In this document: positions 42,493 through 52,470 of the stretch, one piece after another
Numbering within the stretch: the stretch's first letter is position 1
How the letters are laid out: each line of letters opens with the position of its first letter
Source of the DNA: Akkermansia muciniphila
GTDB taxonomy: Bacteria > Verrucomicrobiota > Verrucomicrobiia > Verrucomicrobiales > V1-33
Direction: 5' to 3'
Assembly: GCA_945900785.1 (NCBI GenBank)
Contig: CAMDJM010000028.1
Coordinates: 1-57,074, forward strand
DNA: 57,074 nucleotides
The notes under the pieces: generated by a model
Database searches by the model: none
What the model was told of the DNA's origin: nothing
The model's input: only the letters and a program-made list of their open reading frames with translations
Position numbers and translations under genes: made by a program

Positions 42493-43092
42493 TCAGAACT
42501 GGACCTTCACCGGAGTGCGCTCGGCATCGTTGGAAACCTCGAAGAGCTGGGCTTCCGTGAAATTGAACATGCCGGCGATGAAGCTGCTGGGGAACATTTC
42601 GCGGCGGTTGTTGTAGTTCATCACCGCATCGTTATAGGACTGGCGGGCAAAGGCGATTTTGTTTTCCGTGGAGGTCAGTTCCTCCGTCAGTTGCATCATG
42701 TTCTGGTTCGCCTTCAGGTCAGGATAGGCTTCCTGGACAATGGAAAACCGGCTCATGGCGGCGGTAAGGCCGGCTTCTGCCTGGTTAAGGTTTTGCAGGG
42801 CGGCGGCGCTGGCTGGGGCACCAGCCACGGCATCGCGGGCGCTGGAGGCCATGTTCCGGGCCTTGATCACCGCTTCCAGGGTGTCCTTTTCATGCGCCAT
42901 ATAAGTTTTGGCGGTCTCCACCAGATTGGGGATCAAATCATAGCGGCGCTTCAGCTGCACGTCGATCTGGGAGAAGCCGTTTTTATAGCGGTTCCGGAAG
43001 GTGACGAAACCATTGTAAAGGCCGATGACCCAGAAGACGGCGATGGCAGCAGCGCCGGCGAGCACGAGCAGGATGATGAGAAAAGTAGACAT
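42493..43092 (-). CDS. lemA: LemA family protein
   Basis: About 199 residues from the ATG at 43092. An N-terminal membrane segment (MSTFLIILLVLAGAAAIAVF) is followed by the LemA core: IGLYNGFVTFRNRYKNGFSQ, QLKRRYDLIPNLVETAKTY, then long helices (ENKIAFARQSYNDAVMNYNN, REMFPS) ending with EVSNDAERTPVKVQF. It is next to the M48 peptidase, the usual neighbour, and is thought to be a membrane scaffold that may regulate it. Confidence 0.92.
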   Translation of the reverse strand: MSTFLIILLVLAGAAAIAVFWVIGLYNGFVTFRNRYKNGFSQIDVQLKRRYDLIPNLVETAKTYMAHEKDTLEAVIKARNMASSARDAVAGAPASAAALQNLNQAEAGLTAAMSRFSIVQEAYPDLKANQNMMQLTEELTSTENKIAFARQSYNDAVMNYNNRREMFPSSFIAGMFNFTEAQLFEVSNDAERTPVKVQF

Positions 43093-43304
43093 GTCTGTTG
43101 AGGATGGATGGTTTGGGTTGGAACGCCGTGAACGTAGCGCATTGCTGGCTGAGGTAAACGCTTTCTGCCGGGTTTCGAGAATAAATCTGCCCAGGTTTTG
43201 GAACGCGCAGGCGATTTTTCCCGGAATGCCACGTTGCAGGGAGCCGCCAGGAGCGTTCCTTTGCCCGTCAATCTTCACCCCATCGGGATTCTGCCACGCC
43301 ATTC

Positions 43305-44132
43305 ATGAACGCTTCGAAAACCGGCCATCCTGCGGTGGAACTCACTGCCGCCCTGCTGCTCACGGCCTCGGTTTGCGCTGGATTCTGGACCATTTTTTCC
43401 CAACTGGAATGGACCCGCAGCAGTGCGGCCCTGTGGAAATACCGAGAATCCCTGATGCAGGGCTGGTGGGTGAGTTTGGTGGTATCCGCAGGAGCCCTCA
43501 TCGGCTCCTGCCTGGTGGCGGCCGCCCTCGTCGCGGGGCAGCGCTCCGGGCTGCGGGCGGTGCGGTGGTTTACCCAGGGATTTGTGGAGGTGGTGCGCGG
43601 CATGCCGCTGCTCAGTCTGGTGCTGATCGGCTATTATGTGGTGCTGAATAACCGGACCGTCTCCGATCTCCTGAGCCGTCTCAGCGGCTTGCTGGGGCTC
43701 GCGGGCACGGATTACGATCTGGCGGGCAAGCTCTTTGCCGGCATCCTGCTGCTGTCCATTTTTACGGGAGCCTATCTTACGGAAATCCTGCGCGGCGGAT
43801 TGGATAGCATCCCCCTGGCGCAGTTGGATTCCGCGCGGGCGGTCGGTTTCAGCCGGGGGCAGGTGATGCGTTATGTGGTTTTCCCCCAAGCCCTGCGCCG
43901 GGTGCTGCCGGCCCTGGCGGGCCAATTTGTTTCCCTCGTCAAGGACTCCTCCCTGCTCTGCGTGATCGGCGTCAACGAATTCACCTATCAGGCCCGGGCC
44001 TTCTATGCCGCCACCTACCTGGGAGTGGAGGCCTTTCTCCCGCTCGCCGCCGGCTATCTGCTGCTCACCCTGCCCATCGCCGCGTTTGCCCACTGGCTGG
44101 AGCGGCGCTTCAAGGCGGCTACGGCAGGCTGA
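43305..44132 (+). CDS. Amino-acid-type ABC transporter permease
   Basis: 275 residues with about six hydrophobic segments. The HisM/GlnP family pattern is visible: VVRGMPLLSLVLIGYYVV near residue 95 and the cytoplasmic coupling loop LDSARAVGFSRGQVMRYV, followed by VFPQALRRVLPAL. It has 12 bp to the ATPase gene. No substrate-binding protein gene is found nearby, so the partner is encoded elsewhere. It is divergent from LemA. Confidence 0.9.
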   Translation: MNASKTGHPAVELTAALLLTASVCAGFWTIFSQLEWTRSSAALWKYRESLMQGWWVSLVVSAGALIGSCLVAAALVAGQRSGLRAVRWFTQGFVEVVRGMPLLSLVLIGYYVVLNNRTVSDLLSRLSGLLGLAGTDYDLAGKLFAGILLLSIFTGAYLTEILRGGLDSIPLAQLDSARAVGFSRGQVMRYVVFPQALRRVLPALAGQFVSLVKDSSLLCVIGVNEFTYQARAFYAATYLGVEAFLPLAAGYLLLTLPIAAFAHWLERRFKAATAG

Positions 44133-44144
44133 TTTTTACCTGAC

Positions 44145-44876
44145 ATGAAGCTCCAAGCCGACTCCCTGACCCGCACCTACGGCACGCTCCATGCCCTGGA
44201 CGCCCTGACGCTTTCCCTCGAGGCCCGGGTCCTCGTCCTGATCGGTCCCTCCGGGGGAGGGAAAAGCACCTTCCTCCGCCTCTGCGGCGGGTTGGATGAA
44301 GCCACCTCCGGCTCCCTGGAAATCAATGGCACCCCGCTGGGCCACGATCCTGCCACCCTCCAGGCATGGCGGCGGCGCAATGGCTTCCTCTTCCAGCAGT
44401 TCAACCTCTTTCCCCACCTGACCGCCCTGCGGAATATCACCCTGCCGCTGGAAAAGGTGCATGGCCGCTCCCCGGCGGCAGCCCAGAAAACCGCCCGGCA
44501 GTGCCTGGACCGCTTCGGCCTCCTCGCCCATGCGGACAAGCTCCCGGCTCAATTGTCTGGTGGTCAACAGCAGCGGGCGGGTCTCGCCCGGGCCATCGCC
44601 CCCGGACCGGAGATCCTGCTCCTGGATGAGCCCACCTCCGCGCTCGACCCCGAGATGACGGCGGAGGTTCTGGAACTCATCCAGGAACTTGCTGCCGCCG
44701 GCCAGCATATCATTTTGAGCACTCATGAAATGGGATTTGCCCGGGCCGTGGCGGATCAGGTCGCCCTCATTGCGGCGGGAAAAATCCTCGAATCCGGCCC
44801 CCCCTCCTCCGTTTTTGGGGCTCCCCGGGAAGAGTTCACCCAACGCTTTCTTGCCAAGGTGATGCGTTTTTCCTGA
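44145..44876 (+). CDS. Amino-acid-type ABC transporter ATPase
   Basis: 243 residues. Walker A is GPSGGGKSTF, the signature is LSGGQQQRAGLARAI, Walker B is ILLLDEPTSALDP, and the switch His is in LSTHEMGFAR. The polar-amino-acid ATPase family (GlnQ/HisP) fits the permease upstream. Both probably import a polar amino acid or opine; specificity is not predictable without the binding protein. Confidence 0.93.
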   Translation: MKLQADSLTRTYGTLHALDALTLSLEARVLVLIGPSGGGKSTFLRLCGGLDEATSGSLEINGTPLGHDPATLQAWRRRNGFLFQQFNLFPHLTALRNITLPLEKVHGRSPAAAQKTARQCLDRFGLLAHADKLPAQLSGGQQQRAGLARAIAPGPEILLLDEPTSALDPEMTAEVLELIQELAAAGQHIILSTHEMGFARAVADQVALIAAGKILESGPPSSVFGAPREEFTQRFLAKVMRFS

Positions 44877-44946
44877 AAGCCCTGGGAATTGCTATCACCG
44901 GGGAATCATGAATTGCAAATATTAGGAAAATGTGTAGCAATCTGGC

Positions 44947-47630
44947 ATGCCCGCCGAAATCAGCACCCCCGTCAACGCGCTCTGGACGATCCGGAAAGGG
45001 GTTCTCCCGCGCCTGCAAAACCTGCCCGCCGCCCCAGCCGGCTATGCCGCGCTTTTTCCGGAATTTGAAATAGGCGCTCCTATCACCCAAGGTGGGGAAC
45101 AAGCCGTCTATCAGGCGCAGGTCCATGGCAGTATGGCCTCCTGCCTGCTCCTGTTTATTGAGTCCAGCCGTTTTCAAAGCCCGGAGCACCGCGCCCAATT
45201 CCTTGCTGGGATGGCCTTTGTGCAATCCCTGCCACATCCGAACCTGCTCAGCCTGCTTTGGATCGGGGAACGCTCCGGCCACGTCTGTCTCGGTTACGAA
45301 TCATTTTCCGGAGACTCCCTGCTCACCGTGGTGGATCATTTTTTCCTCGACCCGAATACCGTGGTCGGCATCGCCGGGGCCCTCGGAGAGGCGCTTTACC
45401 TGGTCCATCAAAAGGGCCTCTGGCATCGGGATTTAAACCCTGGCTGGATTCTGCTGAACCGGACCGGGGTGGCCAAAATCATCGGCATGGGAGTGGCCCA
45501 GGGGGTCTATGGAACCGATGCGGAATTTTATGCCAGCCAGTTCCGGCGGCCGGACTATCTGCGGTGCTATCTGGCTCCGGAACAGATGACGAGTGAAAAA
45601 ACCGCCAACCACCTGACGGACGTCTTTGCCCTGGGCGCGGTCACTTATGAAATGTTGGTAGGCCATCCCCCTTCCAGCTTTGCCATGCCCCCGTCCAGCC
45701 GGGCTGCCGTTGGGACGGCGGTCGATCAGGCGGTCTTCCGGGCCATGCACAACAACATGGAATCCCGGTATCAAACCACCGCAGCCTTCGGAGCCGATAT
45801 CCAATCCATCTACGCTTCCCACAACAACAGTCACCTCCTGCAGGCCCGGAAAAAATCCGGGGACCGGCACCTGAAACAAGGCCGGCAGAGCAAGTATTGG
45901 CTGCCGGCCCTGCTCGGCGGGCTTTTGCTGGTGGGTGGGCTCGGGGCCGGTTTGTGGCACTACTATAAACCAAAAGTTCCTGATGCCACGGCCCGCCAGA
46001 CGGCCAATCAGGCCACAGATGCCCAATTGCGTGACCTTGCGGCCAAAATGGCCAGCATGGACAAAAGGACGAGCAAGGAGCAAAAGGAATTTGTCCTTGC
46101 CCTGACCGCCAGCCTGAGGGGTGATTTAATGGATCTGATGCCCGGTGACCGCAAGGTGGATGGCCTGCTGGCGGCTGCCGAACTGCTCATGCAGGGTGAA
46201 GAGGAGGAAATCTCCCTCGATACCCTGATGATACTGCAGAAGGCGCTGCCCCCGGATTCCCCCGACTTCCGCCGGGTCGAAGCGATCACCCAACTGCTGC
46301 GCAGCGGACGGGAGGGTCATAAAACCTCCAGTGAAGCTGCCAAAAAGGCCAGGGAAGCAGGCGACGCAAAACAGGAACGGACCGAACTGGCCCGAACCGG
46401 AGGCTACCTGCCGGGCCGTCTCGGACTGGCCGGCCTGGAGCAGGAAAATGGCTATAATCCGGTGCCGGATCTGGATGCTATCCTTTCCACCACCATGGGA
46501 AATTCCAAGGGGGGGCCGGTCCAATATGCCATCCGTTCCCGAGGCCTGGAACTTCATGTCGACCTGGCCGGCAATCCGCAACTAACGGATCTATCACCCC
46601 TCCGCGGATTTCCCATCACCCACTTGGATATCAGCGGCACCGGCGTGGCGGACTTGCATGCGATTGGGGCACTCCCGCTGCAGCATCTGCGTCTGGACGG
46701 CACTCCCGTGACCAGTCTGGCCCCGGTCACCGGTGGATGCCTCACTTTCCTGAGCGCCGAAGGCTGTGCCATTGCCGACGAGGGCGGCGCGGCCAGCTCC
46801 CCACTCCTGGTCAACTACCGCTTCAACGTGGCGGATGGCACCCTGCGCAGCAAAATCAATACCGCCCACTGGGGCCGGGCCTGGGCGAATTCCCAGGGCA
46901 TGCTGCTGCAGCCCATCTCCACCCGCAGCCGTCTGCTCGCCGCCCGGTCGGAAACTCCCCTCGCAGCCTTCACCAGGTTTACCAAGGCATCCGCCACCGC
47001 CCAGGACCCCGGACGGGCCAGTTGGATCACCACGCAGCGGATCAAGCCGACGGCCCTCCAAGCCAGCTCCCAGCCCGCCACGCGGCTCACCTCGAACGAC
47101 GCGCAGGATTTTTGCGCCTGGCTGACCTATCAGGAGCGGACGCAGGGCTACATTCCCGGCGGAGCCACCTACCGGCTCCTGACCAACCGCGAATGGAACC
47201 AGATGGCTGGTCTCCACCTTGCCAACCAGTCCGGGGGCTCCTGTCTCGCCGGGTCCGGTCCCATGCATCAATTTTTCGGCAACCTGCCCCCCGCCGGTCA
47301 ACTCTCCCGCCTTGGCCTTTTTGCCGGTCTGGATAAAACGGCCAGCCCACCGCCCGGCGCGGCCGTGCCCCGTCTCACCGGCATCCTCGGCCTGGGCAAT
47401 GGCGTGCAGGAATGGTGTCAGGATGCCCCCCCGGCAAAACCGCCGGCCCGCCCCAGCACCTCACCCGGGACCTGCCCCGTGCCACCTCCCGCTGGACCAG
47501 TGGGCCGCGCGATGCCTCCGTAATCCGTTCCGATGGGAAGGTGCTAACCGACGACACCACTGGTGATACCCTGGGATTCCGCATTGTTCTGGAACTGCCC
47601 TACGTCCTGGCCTACCCGGAAAACGAATAA
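44947..47630 (+). pseudogene. Pseudokinase-TM-FGE-like fusion with a poly-C frameshift near the end
   Basis: The frame as written runs to a stop at 47523 (858 residues). Residues 35-300 are protein-kinase-like: catalytic loop WHRDLNPGWILL (His160-Arg161-Asp162) but Trp167 replaces the Asn, the DFG motif is degenerate (IIGMG), and no clear VAIK lysine is present, so it is a pseudokinase. A transmembrane segment lies near residues 318-340. A leucine/acidic repeat segment follows, then an FGE-like region (YRLLTNREWNQMAG, GVQEWCQDAPP). At 47426-47432 there are seven Cs; one more C would put the read into the frame that ends DTLGFRIVLELPYV at 47630, the normal FGE end. Frameshift, error or phase-variable tract cannot be told apart. 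Confidence 0.7.
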
Positions 47631-47802
47631 CCGCCCGCCGGAGAATTTCAGGGGAATGGCTTTCAGTTGAACCAATGGGCCGGCCTGGCAGGTCATGGTT
47701 CCCGGATCCATCCCTCCTTACAAACCCGCCGTAGGAGCAGCAGGCCGGACGTGATTCCGATTTTGCGTTCGCATTCCAGGCCAAGCCGGGGCACGGGGCC
47801 CG

Positions 47803-48468
47803 ATGCGTGCCCTCATCTTTGACTTCGACGGACTCATCGTGGACACGGAGTCCGCGATTTATACCGCCTGGCGGGAACTTTACCAGGCCCACGGGCATGA
47901 CCTGCCCCTGGCCACTTACGTGCAATGTGTGGGCTCCGTGTTTGGCCACTATGATCCCATGCTTGCCCTGGAAAATCTGCTGGGCAGTCCGGTGGATTGG
48001 GACACGCACCTGCCGATGAAGGATGCGCAGATCAAGGCGGGACAGCAGGGGCTGGATACCCTGCCCGGCATCCGGGAGCTGCTCGCTGGAGCGCGTGCCG
48101 CTGGAATGCCCTGCGTTGTCGCCTCCAGCAGTCAGCGCACCCATGTCGAAGGCTGGCTGGAACGCACCGGCATCCGGCATTGTTTCGATTTTGTCCGCAG
48201 CCGGGATGATGTGGAGCGCGCCAAGCCCTTTCCGGACCTTTTCCTGTCTGCGGCGGAAGGGCTGGGCCTGCCGCCTGCTGACACCCTTGTGCTGGAAGAC
48301 TCCGCCAATGGCTTGCGCGCCTCCCTCGCGGCCGGAGCACCCTGTGTGATCGTGCCTTCGCCGGTAACGGATGGCTCGGATTTCACCGGTGCCACCGCGA
48401 TTTTGAAAACCCTCGCGGGGGTGAATCTCGGGCAACTCCGGAAGATTCATGCCACTGCACAAGGCTGA
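47803..48468 (+). CDS. HAD hydrolase, beta-phosphoglucomutase-like
   Basis: 221 residues. Motif I is FDFDGLIVDTE (Asp nucleophile and Asp+2). Motif II is the Ser of VASSSQR. Motif III is the Lys in AKPFPDLFL, and motif IV is VLEDSANGL. The small helical cap sits between motifs I and II, as in beta-phosphoglucomutase and related sugar phosphatases. It probably acts on a phosphorylated sugar. It is followed by trpA on the same strand. Confidence 0.9.
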   Translation: MRALIFDFDGLIVDTESAIYTAWRELYQAHGHDLPLATYVQCVGSVFGHYDPMLALENLLGSPVDWDTHLPMKDAQIKAGQQGLDTLPGIRELLAGARAAGMPCVVASSSQRTHVEGWLERTGIRHCFDFVRSRDDVERAKPFPDLFLSAAEGLGLPPADTLVLEDSANGLRASLAAGAPCVIVPSPVTDGSDFTGATAILKTLAGVNLGQLRKIHATAQG

Positions 48469-48566
48469 GCCGGGCCGGGCGACGGGGCTTGCCAAATAGA
48501 TTCCATCCGCTTGCCCTGTGGGTGGGCTGCGGTAGTGGTGCCGTCCGCCAAGGGGCGGATTTAATT

Positions 48567-49373
48567 ATGGCTTCCCGTTTGGACACTACTTTCGCCGCGC
48601 TGCGGCAGTCGGGCCGCAAGGCATTTGTGGCATACATTTGTGCGGGCGATCCCTCGTTGGACGAAACCCTGGAGAACGTGAAAACGCTGGAGGCCTGCGG
48701 CGTGGACGTGATCGAACTCGGCCTGCCGTTTTCGGACCCGCTGGCGGATGGCATCGTGAATCAGATGGCCGCCGGACGGGCGCTGGAAGCCGGGGCTGAC
48801 ATGCATGGCGTGCTGGAACTGATACGGCGCATCCGGGCGGTGACGCAGATTCCCCTGGTGCTGTTCACCTACCTGAACCCGGTTTACGTTTACGGATTTG
48901 AAAAATTCCATGCGGATGCCGCCGCAGCCGGCGCGGATGGGGTATTGTTATTGGATCTGCCTCCGGATGAGGCGGTGCTGAATGCGGAACTGCATGCCGG
49001 ACTCGGGATGCAGCGGATTTGTCTCATCGCCCCGACCACGCCGGAGGCCCGCATCCACACCCTGGCGGCTGGGGCCCAGGGGTTTATCTATTACATTTCC
49101 CGCGAGGGCGTCACCGGAGCCCAGACCACCCTGGCCACCAATATCGCCAGCCAGGTGCAGGTCATCAAGGCCTCGGGGACCACCGTTCCCGTCTGTGTCG
49201 GCTTTGGCATTTCCACGCCGGATCAGGCCCGGGAGGTCGCCCTGGCCGCCGATGGGGTGGTGGTGGGCAGCGCGATTGTCAAAATCATCCAGAACCACGG
49301 CGGCACCCCGTCCGCCCAGACGGAACTGGCGGCTTTTGTGAAACCGCTTGTTGATGCCGTGAAGTCCGTCTAA
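48567..49373 (+). CDS. trpA: Tryptophan synthase alpha chain
   Basis: About 268 residues from the ATG at 48567; the 26 residues upstream in frame do not look coding. The TIM barrel signature is present: YICAGDPSLDETL, ELGLPFSDPLADG (catalytic Glu and Asp), PLVLFTYLNPVYVYG, LLLDLPPDEA, IAPTTPEARIHTLA, ISREGVTGAQ and the phosphate-binding VGFGI. Expected to cleave indole-3-glycerol phosphate. It lies ahead of dapF and dapA; the trpB gene is not in the window. Confidence 0.96.
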   Translation: MASRLDTTFAALRQSGRKAFVAYICAGDPSLDETLENVKTLEACGVDVIELGLPFSDPLADGIVNQMAAGRALEAGADMHGVLELIRRIRAVTQIPLVLFTYLNPVYVYGFEKFHADAAAAGADGVLLLDLPPDEAVLNAELHAGLGMQRICLIAPTTPEARIHTLAAGAQGFIYYISREGVTGAQTTLATNIASQVQVIKASGTTVPVCVGFGISTPDQAREVALAADGVVVGSAIVKIIQNHGGTPSAQTELAAFVKPLVDAVKSV

Positions 49374-49392
49374 TCCGCTATCCTGTATTCAC

Positions 49393-50202
49393 ATGGAAAT
49401 CTCGTTTTGGAAAATGAACGGCGCGGGCAACGACTTTGTCGTCGTGGATAACCGCGATGGCCGGTATGTGCTGAGCCAGGCCCAAATCGCCCGGCTCTGT
49501 GACCGCCACCGGGGCGTGGGTGCCGATGGTTTGCTGGCCGTGGAGCCTGCCGAAAAGGGCGCGGACTACCGGATGCGTTATTACAATGCAGACGGCGGTG
49601 AGGCCGAAATGTGTGGCAATGGGGCGCGCTGTTTTGGCCGCTTTGCCAATTTCCTGAACGGCTTCACGCTCGATAAAGTCAGCTTCGAGACCCCGGCGGG
49701 CGTCATCGGGGCCACCTTCCAGGGTGACAATGTGCAGATCAAAATGAGCGAGCCGCAAGGTCTGCAACAGGACCTCACGCTGGACCTCGCGGGCACCGAA
49801 CTCACCGTCCACTCACTGAATACCGGGGTGCCCCACGCCGTGGTCTTCGTGGGCGACCTTGCGGAAGTGCCGGTCAGGGAATGGGGCGCGGCCCTGCGCT
49901 ATCACGAAACCTTTGCCCCCAGGGGCACCAATGCCAATTTTGTCCACCGCATCGGCACCAGCCACATCGCCATCCGCACCTATGAGCGCGGAGTGGAAGA
50001 TGAAACCCTGGCCTGCGGCACCGGCACCGTGGCCTGCGCCATCCTGCACCACCTCCGCACTGGCCATCCCGCACCGATCGCCGTGGATGTCCGCAGCGGC
50101 GATACCCTGGAAATCAACTTCACCCCGGACGGCACCACCTTCAAAGACGTCACCCTCACCGGCCCCGCCGAAATCGTCTTCTCCGGAACCGTGCAGATCT
50201 AA
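49393..50202 (+). CDS. dapF: Diaminopimelate epimerase
   Basis: 269 residues. Both catalytic cysteines are seen in their motifs, EMCGNGARCF and LACGTGTVAC, and the start MNGAGNDFVVVDNRDG is the family N-terminal signature. It converts LL-diaminopimelate to the meso form for cell wall and lysine. It begins 20 bp after the trpA stop, and dapA follows 52 bp after its own stop. All three probably form one transcript. Confidence 0.96.
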   Translation: MEISFWKMNGAGNDFVVVDNRDGRYVLSQAQIARLCDRHRGVGADGLLAVEPAEKGADYRMRYYNADGGEAEMCGNGARCFGRFANFLNGFTLDKVSFETPAGVIGATFQGDNVQIKMSEPQGLQQDLTLDLAGTELTVHSLNTGVPHAVVFVGDLAEVPVREWGAALRYHETFAPRGTNANFVHRIGTSHIAIRTYERGVEDETLACGTGTVACAILHHLRTGHPAPIAVDVRSGDTLEINFTPDGTTFKDVTLTGPAEIVFSGTVQI

Positions 50203-50253
50203 CGCACCGTCCCAATAACTAATAACCAGTAACTTTCCCCTCCCCTCCACCCC

Positions 50254-51138
50254 ATGTATCGCGGCACCTTCACAGCACTCGTCACCCCCTTTCACCCGGA
50301 CGGCTCCATCGATGAAGCGGCCTTCCGCAAACTCGTGGATTTTCAATTCGACAACGGCGTCACCGGCATCGTCCCCGTCGGCACCACGGGCGAGTCCCCT
50401 ACGCTTTCCTACGATGAGCACAAACACGTCATCCGCATTGCCGTCGAAGCGGCCAAAGGCCGGGGGCCCGTCATCGGCGGCACCGGGGCGAACAGCACCG
50501 ACGAAGCCATCGAGCTGACGGCCTCCGCCGAAGCCGCTGGCTGCGAAGCGGTGCTGCAGGTCGCGCCCTATTACAACAAACCCTCCGCCGAGGGCCTCTT
50601 CCAGCACTTCAAAGCCGTCGCCAACAGCACCAAATGCAAAATCATTCTTTACAGCGTCCCTGGCCGCTGCGGCATCGACATCCCGGTTGAAGTCACGGTG
50701 CGCCTCGCCGCCGCCTGTCCGAATGTGGTTTCCATCAAGGAAGCGGGCGGCAGTGTGGAGCGGGTCAATCAACTCATGTCAGCGGGCCTGCCTGAGGGAT
50801 TCACCATCCTCAGCGGCGATGACTCCCTGACACTTCCCTTCATGGCCGTCGGGGCCACCGGCGTCATCAGCGTGGCTTCCAATGTGATCCCACGTCAGAT
50901 GAGCGATCTGGTGAATGCCGCCCTGGCCAATGACCTGCCGGCCGCCCGCGCCCTGCATTTGAAATATTATCCGCTCCTCAGCACCCTGATGAAACTGGAT
51001 AGCAATCCAGTGCCCGTCAAAGCCGCCATGGCCCTCGCCGGCCATATGGAAGGCGGCCTGCGTCTGCCCATGATCTCCATGGGTGCGGACAAAATCGCCG
51101 AACTCCGGGCCGTGATGGCCAGCTTTAACCTCCTCTGA
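50254..51138 (+). CDS. dapA: 4-hydroxy-tetrahydrodipicolinate synthase
   Basis: 294 residues. Family motifs: VPVGTTGESPTLSYDEH, the Schiff-base lysine in SIKEAGG, APYYNKPSAEGL and YSVPGRCGI. It condenses pyruvate with aspartate semialdehyde, in the same pathway as the preceding dapF. The leader has no Shine-Dalgarno sequence (pyrimidine-rich CCCCTCCACCCC before the ATG). Confidence 0.95.
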   Translation: MYRGTFTALVTPFHPDGSIDEAAFRKLVDFQFDNGVTGIVPVGTTGESPTLSYDEHKHVIRIAVEAAKGRGPVIGGTGANSTDEAIELTASAEAAGCEAVLQVAPYYNKPSAEGLFQHFKAVANSTKCKIILYSVPGRCGIDIPVEVTVRLAAACPNVVSIKEAGGSVERVNQLMSAGLPEGFTILSGDDSLTLPFMAVGATGVISVASNVIPRQMSDLVNAALANDLPAARALHLKYYPLLSTLMKLDSNPVPVKAAMALAGHMEGGLRLPMISMGADKIAELRAVMASFNLL

Positions 51139-51140
51139 AC

Positions 51141-52196
51141 ATGGATCCGCCGGGTGAATCCCATGAATTCCTGAAGCGGATTCAGCCGATCCCCCGGCCT
51201 CTCAAGGAAATCCGGGTGGAGGCTCTGCCCCCGGAGCCTCCGCCGCCCCCGGAGCCAGAGCCCGCTCCCTTCCAAGTGGGGCCGAAACCCGACCGCTCCC
51301 GGATGCCAGTGCTGGTGCTGGATCCGGCCGCAGCGAATAAGCAGTTATCGATCACCGGGGCGAAACCCAAAGGCAGGATCCGCACGCGGTCCAACCGGAC
51401 CAGAAAATGGGCGCGTCAGGGGAAATTCCTCGTTAAGCTAGGGCTGATCCTCGCCACCCTTTTCTGGGTTATTCTGACTTTGAACACGCGGCTGAAACTG
51501 GGGCTGTTCAAGAAACAGAAACCAGTGCCATCCCTGTCCACCGGGCTCTCCCCGGCATCTCCCGTCCAGTTGGATCTGGCAGGAAAGGCGGGTATGGCGG
51601 ATCGCGCCTTGCAGACCGCCCGGAAATTCCTCGCCGCTCCTGACGTGCGGAACCAATCCCTTTACGTGCTGGACCGGGACCGGGTGCTGCCACTGATGCT
51701 GGCTGCCTCCAGCTCCGGCGCGGCTCCCGATGCCCAGCTGCGTCTGGGAGTGCCCAGATCCATCGGTCCAGGCCTGACCCTGATTCCCGCGCAAGGCACC
51801 GCGCAGCCGGATCTGCTCCTGCATCTGCTGCTTCAGGAAAAGGAGGGCAAGCCCCTGCTGGATTGGGAAACCTACCATCAGGACGCCACCCAGCGTTTTC
51901 TCAAATTCGCCGCCCATCCCGGCACCCGCGGCGGGGATTTCCGGCTGGTGCTGGAACGCGTGCATGGCTTCGGCGCGCCTGGCAGCGAACAGACCGCCGT
52001 CCGGGTCTCCCCGCTGGGAAATCCTGCCCTGGCGGATCCAGTCCGGGTCGTTCCCGAAGCCGTGGCGGCGATCACCGCAGGCCTGCCCTGGGAAAAACGC
52101 AGCCGCGCGATGGTGCGCCTGGAATGGGAAAGCCCGGCCGGGCAAGCGCCCCAAATCGTCCTGCGGGAGTTGGTGCGCTGGGATTTTCTCCCCTAG
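51141..52196 (+). CDS. Hypothetical protein with a Pro-rich N-terminus and one membrane segment
   Basis: 351 residues. The N-terminal 50 residues have a Pro/Glu-rich tract (PPEPPPPPEPEPAP), then a basic stretch, then one transmembrane segment (FLVKLGLILATLFWVILTL) near residue 100. The C-terminal 230 residues have no motif I can name. It begins 2 bp after the dapA stop, so it may be co-transcribed. It is a cytosol-tethered or periplasmic protein of unknown role. Confidence 0.7.
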   Translation: MDPPGESHEFLKRIQPIPRPLKEIRVEALPPEPPPPPEPEPAPFQVGPKPDRSRMPVLVLDPAAANKQLSITGAKPKGRIRTRSNRTRKWARQGKFLVKLGLILATLFWVILTLNTRLKLGLFKKQKPVPSLSTGLSPASPVQLDLAGKAGMADRALQTARKFLAAPDVRNQSLYVLDRDRVLPLMLAASSSGAAPDAQLRLGVPRSIGPGLTLIPAQGTAQPDLLLHLLLQEKEGKPLLDWETYHQDATQRFLKFAAHPGTRGGDFRLVLERVHGFGAPGSEQTAVRVSPLGNPALADPVRVVPEAVAAITAGLPWEKRSRAMVRLEWESPAGQAPQIVLRELVRWDFLP

Positions 52197-52396
52197 CATT
52201 AATCCTGGAAACAACAGCCGGAAACCACGGATTTTACGGATGACACGGATTACCCTCAAAACGGCAGTAGAATTTGAACAGAAGGACGCGAAGGACACAA
52301 AATCAGTAACCTGCGAAGGTCCCGCCCAAAACTGATCGTCACTCTGCGGGTGATTGCATCTATTCCCATAAATCTGTGATTATCAGTCATATCCGT

Positions 52397-52414
52397 GCCA
52401 TCCGTGGCCCGTCA
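52397..52414. repeat. Intergenic repeat, copy 2
   Basis: Identical 18-bp string to that at 40388-40405, with the shared TATCAGT context upstream. It lies in the 332-bp gap between a plus-strand and a minus-strand gene. Confidence 0.55.
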
Positions 52415-52470
52415 GCGTCCTCAACTCCTCAACCATCAACCCTCAACCATCAACTCTCCTGCGATCACAC

